This document shows, one piece after another, positions 55,713 through 64,000 of a stretch of 64,000 nt of DNA. The stretch covers positions 5,766,001-5,830,000 of the forward strand of contig JASJZC010000006.1 of NCBI GenBank assembly GCA_037178855.1, given 5' to 3'. The notes under the pieces are model-generated. The model did not search any database. It had not been told where the DNA came from and saw only the letters and a program-made list of their open reading frames with translations. The position numbers were made by a program, and so were the translations under genes. This DNA is from Oscheius sp. JU75. Taxonomy: Eukaryota; Nematoda; Chromadorea; Rhabditida; Rhabditidae. How positions within the stretch are numbered: position 1 is the first letter of the stretch; the number at the start of each line of letters is the position of its first letter.

Positions 55713-57759
55713 TTAGTAACGAGACATTTGCGAAAATTGCCTCTGGAGATAGGCACCGTTGGAGTCAAATTCCTTGTGATCGTTCGTTGGAGTGAAAACG
55801 GAATTCAGTCGACTACGAAGCGCACTGATTCTGCTGTGAGATCGAGATCGTCCCTCGTCTTCCATTGGAAGAAGACCCTCCAAATTGAGAGCAACCGGTT
55901 CACAGCTGATCGTACTCTCCATACTGTCAGAAAGAGTTGTCGTGATGGTTATCTGGTTGTCGTCAGAGTCAGCGAGCCTAAAAATACATTCTACAAATAT
56001 TTTCGGTTCATTACTTGACGGCTGCTGCTGAACCTTTGACGAGGTCGGGATCACTAGTCCATTTGTTCCGTTGCATGAAATTGTAGCCGATGAACTTGTC
56101 CTTTTTGAGAGGAGGTGTACGGTCAAAGGCCCCATCTACTATTGCCATGCCAGTCTGAAAGCTGATATTTAAACCCAGAACAGATCTGAACTGCGTCTTC
56201 GTGGGGTACTATTTTTGCATTTTCGTGAGATGATCTGTTGGTGAAAACTACTCACAGCAATGTTCTTGTCGATCAAGAAGTTGCACTCGAAATCGTCGTC
56301 GTCCTCTCCCAGTGGGTTCAAGAGCGCTTCAGCCACTTTCATCCAGCCAATCAAGAAAATAAATCTGAAATCGAACAAATGAAATTTGTTCTGGAAATCA
56401 AAACGAACTGAATAATTGTCATGACTGGGACATAGATGTCCAGAGTTTTCTCTCCACTGCTCACAGGTTGAAGAATGTACTGTCTTGAGATGCAACAGAC
56501 CAAGAAATAGACTCTGACAGCCATGAAAACTACTTGCGGATAGGCTGAAACAGTGCGGTTTGGTGTCTCAAATACTAATACGAACCGAGAGGAATAGGAA
56601 CCCAGTCGTAGTTGACGATTCTGGCCAGATCATTTCGAAATGTTTTCATTTCGTTCATAAAATTATTGATGAAGGTTGCTTGGATTTTGTCCTTTTCAAA
56701 CTTGTTCTGTGCCGTCACATAGGCCCATTGGACTGGAGCCCAGTATTTATTGTAAGGAATCTGGATCCTCACCAGTTCTTCCTTCTCCTCAGGCGTCATA
56801 AACCCTGAAAATTTATTCTTTTTGCACTCTTCTCATCTGACTCACCAGCACGAACAATTGATTCAACGGTCGGGAAACGCCTCCGCACCTTCATCGAAAT
56901 GTTTCGAAAGACCAATATCTGAGCAAGAATGAGGTAGCGGACGAGTGTTCGTCTCGTCAGCACAGAGTCAATGTCGTTCCCTCGGAAAATGGTCGAGATC
57001 AGGAGAGCGTTGCTAAACTGCCAGTGTTTTGTTAGTAACTATAAAGAGCTACTTTTCAATCCAGCCCATACTGTTGATTATTTGCTTCCAGCGATCAATG
57101 ATTACATTGACAAAGAATCCGAGCATGAAGGTCAGCGGAATGTAGCTGAGCTGCGTTTCGAACATCGTGGCCAGCCGACCGAAGTTTCTGGAAAAGATGT
57201 AGTAATACTGCTCATTAGAATTTCAAGCAATTGCTCTCGCCCCTTCAACCTTCCATAAACTATATCTTTGTGCTAATTCAAGTCCTACGGCTGTTTTCTA
57301 AAGACATATACAGGAAAAACCGTATGATTTTTGTCTTTCCTGAACAATAAAATGAACGCAACGAACTCTATCTATTTGCTTTCCAGTCTTTTGCAGTAAA
57401 ATCTGTAATTTTCGTTATCTGCAGGTTCTACAGATGAAATCGTTACTGTCCCGCTGTAAATATCCAGAGTATCAGGATACTGCCAGCCTGGAACCGTTAT
57501 CGTTCATTTGTGGACTGCGTTTCTTTTAAACGTTCTCAAAACAACTAATTAAAAGCCAATCCCAAAATATAGCAACTGACTTCTGTGCATCGCCCTCCAG
57601 TCCATAGCGATAAATCACAAAAACCATGTAATAGCAGAGGATCCAGACGATAAGCTCTTTGTAGACGGACCTCCAGACTGACCCTCGCCATCGAAAAAGC
57701 AGCTTGATAAATCCGACCGAGGCTGACGATGAGACGTCCAAATTGTAGTTGACCGTCAT
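55713..57759 (-). CDS. Bestrophin, anion channel
   Basis: Calcium-gated chloride channel subunit of the plasma membrane; worms have many paralogues. The start at 57,759 begins [13 protein letters not shown], followed by [20 protein letters not shown] and the helix [12 protein letters not shown], the standard bestrophin N-terminus. Later exons carry [76 protein letters not shown] and the signature [20 protein letters not shown] with its acidic calcium clasp, then IDKNIA. After the conserved core the tail has [13 protein letters not shown] and a Ser/Asp-rich end ([18 protein letters not shown]) closing in QMSRY with the stop at 55,713. All recognised bestrophin landmarks are present. I cannot name the paralogue. 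An in-frame Met upstream at 57,846 is not favoured because homology starts at 57,759. Confidence 0.96.
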
Positions 57760-58192
57760 CTGAACTTGTCGAGTGACAGGATATCCAAGAGAAGTTAAAA
57801 AAGATAGATACGACCATTTTCCTGAGGCAATAAATTTTGTTTGCATAATGTCGAAGGTTCAGATAAGAGGGCTGTTTGATCTGGTGATCTATATTACTGG
57901 TCGTAATTTTCACACCTTATTGTTGCCATCTTTATGAGGAAGTCAAGCGGCTAGATCGTCGGGAAAACGTGAGGACTTTGAGCGTTGAAATGTTGTATTT
58001 TACAAAAGAGGTTTGGGACAGACACGCGGGGGTAGCGAACTGAATTGGACCATGGTAGTAATTTAAAAGAATAGTGTTATCAAACCAAAACATTCTTATC
58101 TAGCAAAAAGATTCACGTGCCAGCTGCTGTTTTCCCACAAATGCATATAAGCAAATTCAAAGATAAGAACTGATGCACTAATTTCGCGACGC
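57760..58192. other. Intergenic, no gene seen
   Basis: Promoter side of bestrophin and 3' side of the small gene at 58.2 kb. No feature is supported. Confidence 0.4.
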
Positions 58193-58706
58193 CTACACAT
58201 CACTCACCCTGTATTCTAAACAGCTCTCGACGTCCTGTTCTGACTTTTTCTCTTTTCGTCGAAAATTTTTCAGCAGAGTGGCTAGGCGAGAAATCATAGC
58301 TTTTAAGAGAAAGACACGTCTAGATGTCAGCGAGGATTAAAAATTGTAACAGAATGAATCAAGTCGATGAATAAGGAAGCGTCTTTGAAAATCTTTCACA
58401 TTTTTGAAACAACTACCTGCCAGTTGTCTACTAGCCGAAACGTGGATGACATCTAAGACGAATGTTTTTCACTACTCTCAATCACTCATAAATGGCACGA
58501 AAGCGTCCCACGAAGTTTTGGAATCATTTTTAGGTTTGTTTTGACACTTTTTCACAAATGTGTCATCCACTTTTCAGATATCAAAGTCCCATTCGGAAAG
58601 TTTTGCTATGGATCCAATTAGCTCACGTTCAACAAGACGAAAGAAAACGCTTACCATTTTCGTTCTCAAACAGCTCACCGATGGAACAATACGGATTGTG
58701 GGCCAT
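58193..58706 (-). CDS. Small uncharacterised protein, 92 aa, four exons
   Basis: Four short exons, 58655-58706, 58486-58569, 58417-58452 and 58193-58299, join in exact phase with GT-AG introns and give one protein without stops. It starts MAHNPYCSIGELFENEN. The middle holds TFVKKCQNKPKND and SWDAFVPFMN, followed by a predicted helix (ASRQLAAMISRLATLLKNF), a basic/acidic stretch (RRKEKKSEQDVESC) and the end EYRVSDV. There is no signal peptide or membrane segment. I do not recognise a family. No exon is long enough to appear as an open frame, so support comes only from phase and splice agreement and protein-like composition. It could be a conserved small cytosolic protein. Confidence 0.5.
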
Positions 58707-59112
58707 CTTGGCGGGGACTTAATCTTATGAGGGTCCTTGGGTTATTTCCAGAAGACATTGACAGAAGGTAGAAGACAAGAGGGAAAGAGACAAAACGTTC
58801 AGTTTGCGTGAACGATGCCCAGACTATGAGAAAAGTAGGGCTGAAACAGGATCGAAACCCTGGAAAGTCTGGACCCACACCGTCAGACGAACAGACAATA
58901 CATCAAAAGAAAGAAGGAGCGTCTATCTAACCCGTAACTTTCTTTATCTTTATCGCTCACACCCAAATGACTCTTACAGTTTTCCGCACCTCGCGCCATA
59001 TCGTCTCTCCTCTCTTCTGGTCACTTGCCGCCCCCTCATGCGCGTCAATGAGACCGAGAAAATACATTTATTGGCACAGATAGTGGACAGGCGGAAGGGG
59101 AGAAAAAAGATC
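58707..59112. other. Intergenic, no gene seen
   Basis: A 131-codon open frame at 58804-59199 (+) overlaps the globin 3' exon on the opposite strand and has no motif, so it is treated as chance. Confidence 0.4.
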
Positions 59113-60104
59113 TCAGGCACGGTCCGGCTGTTGGAAGGTCATCAATTGAAGACGAGGAGTCAGCATGGGAGAATGACTGCTACGACTGGCTGCGGCTAGA
59201 CGATCTGCTAAAAAGGAGGATAGAATCTGAAATTGTTTGGTTACGAGAAAGATAAATCTGATCACCATCCAGCCACGAATAGTCTCTTTGTGCAGACGAC
59301 CAGGACCTATCCATTCTGTGACGGTAGAGGCTAAAGATTCTCCGAATGCTTCCCAGTGCTTGGCTCTGCAAAATTTTCGTTTGGATACTGTCAGTATAAC
59401 GACAAGTTTCGCTCGGTAACTTAGGGCGTAAAGAAATTTTGCCCAGCGCCTACTGTACCAGGTAGTCTTTTCCGACTAATTCGGAACAAAGTTTATGTTC
59501 GATGCTTTCGCCCTAATAAAGTAACGACTTTCTCGCGTGTACATCTGCAATTAACCGGCCAGGCTACTCACTTGATTTTGAATCCACTGTGTCCCTGACC
59601 AAGCATATTCAGCCAAGGCTTCAGAGCATTTTCCAAATCGTTTAGATTCTCCACACAGGTTTGGAGCAAATCCATAAAGTGGCGAGTATGTCGAGCGATA
59701 CTGGTTGGGTCGTCGCCGAATACTCCCCTTCCAATACGAGAATTCAAATCGAGCATCCAACTTTCACCAAATGTTGAACGAGAAAAACGGTGCCACGATT
59801 TTCTAAAGACTAGACGTTTTGAATCACAGGAGACTTATACCGGATGAGCAATTGTCGTTCCATTGAGAGCATCGGAGCTCTGGGTATCGGCGCCGGACTG
59901 GCTGAGCGACATCTTCTCAAGTTCTGTCTCGGCATATCCAGACGGTTCTCGCTGGGCGGAATGGGAGATAGACATGGTGACAGAGACATTGGAGTGAAAC
60001 AAGCCTAGAATAATTACACACGAGTGGATTTTTCAAGAGTGACTGACCTCCTTGTTGACGCGATTGAACGCATCCTCGAAATATTGTTCTGGATCATGAA
60101 GCAT
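59113..60104 (-). CDS. Globin with N- and C-terminal extensions, 234 aa
   Basis: Heme-binding globin of the nematode glb type. Exons 60048-60104, 59841-60004, 59572-59802 and 59113-59365 join in exact phase. A ~65-aa Pro/Ser/Arg-rich extension (SPCLSPIPPSEN, CRSASPAPIPRAP) precedes the fold. The fold runs MERQLLIRKSW, STFGESWMLDLNSRIGRGVF, ARHTRHFMDLLQTCVENLND (E helix and following), LKPWLNMLGQGHSGFKIK with the likely proximal His in LGQGH, then HWEAFGESLASTVTEW and a last helix (RGWMVIRFIFLVTKQF). A ~40-aa tail ends FQQPDRA. Most C. elegans globins are single-domain proteins expressed in neurons, often with such extensions. The start is the first Met of exon 1 after a TTTCAG; a larger upstream exon is possible. 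Confidence 0.88.
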
Positions 60105-63100
60105 TGTCTTTCTGAAATTCAAATGTTTTTTATGTGGGAAGAAAAGAGACGAGATGAGAAAGGGAGGAGGGAGGGGGTCAAAAGCTCATCATTGCAGTCG
60201 ATTGGACTGAAGAGAGGCGCGAGCCGAAAACAGACGTCGTATTTTTGATCTCCCCATATGTTTCCAAGCATGAGGATGGTTTACAACACGCGAATGTGAA
60301 ACGGAAGAGGATAGATGGGACAGTGAACGGGAATGAATTCAAAATACCAAATGCTGATGTCTCAAGTAGATATCAACATGAAATCATGGAGACCTAAAGT
60401 TCTGTCATTTGAAGAAATCAGTCTTTAGAATGACTCGAGGCAAAAGAAGTTTTTGTCCTCTCATGTAGACATCATGATTCTTTCTGACGAGAGTCCTCCG
60501 GTGAGCCATCTCTTGAAGAGGGTTAACTGAGCGGAAACAGATGTTCTCCAGACATTCCCGAAATTGAGTGTGTGAGAGTAATTGCGAATAATGACTGCAT
60601 AAATGGAGGGAAAGGTTATGCCGGAGCCTGATGACTGCTTTGAATAAATGATGGAACATGGAGAGAGAGAGCACTCTATCCCTAGAGCAAATGCATCTTT
60701 CCGGGGGTCCAATCCGCCCATGACCGTCTCCTAGCAGCACTTTTATGAGCCTGGTCGTTCGAAACGGTGCGGATGCCTCAGGTACTCGAAAGCCGTCGCC
60801 CTTCTTTAGACAGCTGATTTTAGGGTGTAAAGGAGGGTCTGTTTCAAGCAAAACAGACGGATTTTCAATTCCAAATCAGAGCCAAAAAGCCCGCAGACTG
60901 TTTGGAGGAATGAGGAATAAGTCAGAAATCATGAGGGGGTCGTTTCCGAGAAGAAGAGGAACTAAGGAGGGGGCAGTAGACACGCAAATGGTAGGTTGGA
61001 AAGTTTTACTGCTGTCAGAGTAATAATTTCGGAGAGGATAAGGAAGTTCCGCTTTGAACTAGACCAGAATTGAAAAAAAAATGAAGAGAGACCCGTAGAA
61101 CATTATAAGGAATCGGAGCTCAGGTTTCCCCCAAATATGCTTCCATTGGGCTGGCGTGAATTTTTGTATGCGACGGGAACTTCAGACGACTGCAGACGCT
61201 ACAAAAAGAGAATATCATACTTTTTGCACCATCACTGTCACCTATTCAATACTGAATAGTTGAAAAAGAGGAGAGAAAGAGGTCACTGGTCGGACATTGT
61301 CTCTCCTGGGAGGGCAAATGAACAAGACAAACTGACGTGAGGCGGGATGTCTCCAATCTTGAGTAAACAGGCCTCGTAAAAGACATTAAACCAGAAAATG
61401 AGAGGAAGTGACCGAGAGGGAGTGAGTCAAGCGAACAGAAGAACTGAACGATTAGAGCTCCTTTCATATCCATTTGTGTTCAAAACTTTCACGGTAGGTT
61501 AGGGTCTTCCAAAAATAAGAGACTGCTCCGCGGAAATGCTGGATATAAGTGGAAGCATGACGCGCAGCCTAGGTTAGCATACATGAACCCTAATGACTGC
61601 AGCTCTCTTTCACCTGATCCTTTTAAATCCTCGGATCCTCTGGTGAACTTTGTCCTTTCCAAAGAGAAACACCTGTTTTTCTGAGTGAGAGCTCTTTGGT
61701 GGGTCTTCACTTCTTCTTGTGATCTTCTAGGAAATGCACATTTCCGCTACTCGATCTGATTAAGCGAAAATATACTTGGTATTTGATAGACTAGCTGCAA
61801 GAAATGGGGGGAGGGGTCACCGTTAAAAATGTTAACATTTGATATTTCGTAGGTGCTAAGAGCAAAAGTAGAGAATCGTACATGACAACTGGAAGAATCT
61901 TTCGGATCAGGAGCTCCAGAAAAAGAACAGGTTTGTACTCGGACAAGAAATGGGAAAGGCAAGGAAAAAAAGGAGGAAAGTTCACAACCAGGAACGGAAA
62001 GAGTATATCAAGAGTACCACCGCCGAAAGATGTTACAGAATGAGCAACGGCTCAAAAGACCAACATTTGACGAGGCTGTTTTTCGCGTAGGAACATTAAT
62101 ACCTCAGTAAGAAGAGCCAAAACGGCCGGTAAACACGAAGATGGCTCTCTATCAATGGCTGGGTGGCATATGGATAAGAGAAGTTCCGGTCCAGGGATCA
62201 TTGGAATCTCCCGAAGGGTTCAGTCCTCGTTCCAGCAATTATTATTAAGAGATTAATGAAGCAGGAAAAAAGGTCTTTTTAGACAGAGAAGAGAGGATTA
62301 AAACGGGCTGGCGGAAACAAATGTACACATAAACATGTTCATTCAGAAAATTAGAATCAAGAAGCGGACGTTACGTTGGGCTAGAGGGATATGACAGGAC
62401 AATTAGCTTCGAGACGCTCGACTGCAAATACCATGTTTTGACGATGTGGCAAAGCACGTAAGTTGAGTTAGTCGTCAAACATCAGGTGAAACTTTTGCTA
62501 TGAGCTAGGAATAATATGCTTATCTTCTGACGACAGACAATTAAAGTAAAAAGAATGGATGGAAATAGAACTGGATCATAGAGTTTATGCAAAACGATTT
62601 TCTCCTTTCCACTCGCTGTATCTCAAATCACGAAGTTTTGGTGTTTCCCTACCAGTACTTTTTTGTACTTCAACTGTTTGAGTCTCTTCTGACTCGACTT
62701 GTCCACCCTTGTCATGAATAACACTTGACAAAAAGGCTATAAAAGTCTATCAATTCGTCTGGGATTACTCTTGACTCGAGACGGACGTCTTTTGCCAATT
62801 GTAAAAATAGCTGTTTGGATATCAAGGTATTAGAGCTTTGAAGAACTGAGCTCTGAGAAAGCAACTGTGATATTGTTATGTTGACCCACGTTCCAGCTTC
62901 TTTGAACCCAAGGTTGCCGTGATGCTTTTGGTTCCAAAAAAGAAGCACGCGACGTTTTGAATACGAAATCCGTTTCGTAGCTAGGACGACGTGTCCCCAA
63001 CTCGAATACATTCTGACGCCACTTTGGCCTCTTTCCCTAAAATATGAGATGATGAAAGGTAAACGAGCTCAAGAGGGGGAAAAAGACTCGTAAGGGGTTC

Positions 63101-64000
63101 CCCTTCATCTCCGATTACAAGAATAAGAATGGGAGAACTGCCATAAGACAAACATGATGTGAGTAACTCTTTCTATGCGAGTAAGGTTTCCAAGAGTTAT
63201 GAAAAAGTGAATAAAGAAGTGTGCTGAATGCGGAAGTAGGTGTCATAAAAACAAATTGGTCACATCTCCTTCTGCCACGAGGGATATTATCTCCTTCAGA
63301 GAGCTCTCATTGTATAAAGAAAAAAGAATACATGGAAGTACGAAGGATGATTTCCTTTTAAACATCATTTTGAACACAACCTGAGTCAAAGCCAAGCTTC
63401 GGAGCCAGCTCCTGTATTGTTCGTTGTGGTATTCTTACTAGAGAGTCAGATATGCAGCTACGATTTGACCATTTCCATCGCGAAAACCAGTGGTTGTTTC
63501 TTTTCGTTAAATTTTCAATCTGATGTTGCAAAAGTGCCGCACAATATTTCAGATTCAAATGAACCAGTACTAGCAGCTGAAGCTTCTGGCGGAGCGACCC
63601 TGTCTTTTTTCATAACAGGCCACGCTGTTCGACTCTCTTCTAAAATGACTTGCCAAGTGTTTTGCCGGATAACATTTGACTCGTGCTCCAGACGAGTTTC
63701 TGTGGTGAACTCTGTTTATCTGTAACCTTGAAACAAAAGCAAAACAAAAATACTTTTCTTCAAAAAGCTAAGCAATTTAGTTCGAGTGTAATGAAGAACA
63801 GTGCAGTTCTGACTGGAGAGTCCAACGTATGTTGCTCCTGGTGTAGTAGTTTTACCTATACGTCTTGGAAAGATCATGATGGCAGATGGTCGTATTGCAA
63901 GTGGTAAACTTCGGAAAGATTGGAAAGCAAAGAAACCCAGATGCTAGAACATCCAAACCATGTTAGTCAACCCTTAAAAAAGACCGGTACATATCAGAAG
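60105..64000. other. No recognised gene; scattered open frames
   Basis: The 148-codon frame at 60405-60851 (-) has no motif I know and no clear start or splice context. It may be chance or one exon of an unknown gene. A candidate exon lies at 62,890-63,036 (-). The frame at 63,417-63,725 (+) begins with a hydrophobic MFVVVFLLE and may be an exon of a gene running out of the window. The 60,100-61,500 part is presumably the upstream region of the globin gene. Confidence 0.4.
62890..63036 (-). other. Candidate orphan exon, protein unknown
   Basis: Bounded by a CATATTTTAG acceptor and a GTGGGT donor on the minus strand, this 147-nt segment is open in phase 0 for 49 codons with an Arg/Lys-rich, protein-like composition (RPKWRQNVFELGTRRPSYET). 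No partner exons or family are recognised. Confidence 0.22.

Noticed and set aside
62712-63558. Tc1-like transposase on the minus strand
   Set aside because: Some frames look loosely transposase-like, but no catalytic block or inverted ends could be found.

Overview
This is a stretch of nematode nuclear DNA. The evidence is a cuticle collagen of the classic worm type, a class-G-like serpentine chemoreceptor, F-box/FTH-type genes, sushi plus C-type-lectin genes, mostly 35-60 bp introns ending in TTTCAG or TTTTAG, and AG acceptors a few bases before several start codons, as expected for spliced-leader trans-splicing. The receptor and F-box families suggest a rhabditine worm (the Caenorhabditis side of the phylum). 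I cannot name the species. All gene models below are hand-spliced from the sequence, so exon boundaries are proposals.

Layout. 1-10,700 is almost gene-free and holds decayed repeats. 10,785-12,016 is a six-exon cuticle collagen. 13,931-14,675 is a small multi-pass membrane protein, followed by a 581-bp non-autonomous transposon. 16-20.5 kb has no gene I can defend. 20,592-22,829 is a synaptotagmin and 23,183-24,024 (minus) a secreted Cys-rich ShKT-like protein. 24,242-30,370 is a tandem pair of receptor tyrosine kinases.

31,260-38,353 (all minus) is a trio of F-box/FTH paralogues, one with a G-tract-rich mobile element in an intron. 39,384-49,690 is a secreted-protein cluster: three sushi or sushi/C-type-lectin genes, a TIL-domain gene and two tiny Cys-rich secreted peptides, with a dead mariner transposon inserted among them. 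50,089-51,975 (minus) is an omega-3/delta-12-type fatty acid desaturase. 52,730-53,207 is a Tctex-type dynein light chain. 53,831-55,654 is a chemoreceptor whose intron contains a second, rearranged copy of the transposon seen at 15.5 kb. 55,713-57,759 (minus) is a bestrophin. 58,193-58,706 (minus) is a small uncharacterised gene. 59,113-60,104 (minus) is a globin. 60-64 kb has no recognised gene.

There is no operon-like pathway. The themes are environment-facing and fast-evolving families (F-box/FTH, sushi/lectin/TIL, chemoreceptor, RTK pair) between conserved single-copy genes (collagen, synaptotagmin, desaturase, Tctex chain, bestrophin, globin). The most interesting parts are the secreted sushi/lectin/TIL cluster with its small Cys-rich peptides, the F-box trio, and three kinds of mobile element with clear ends.
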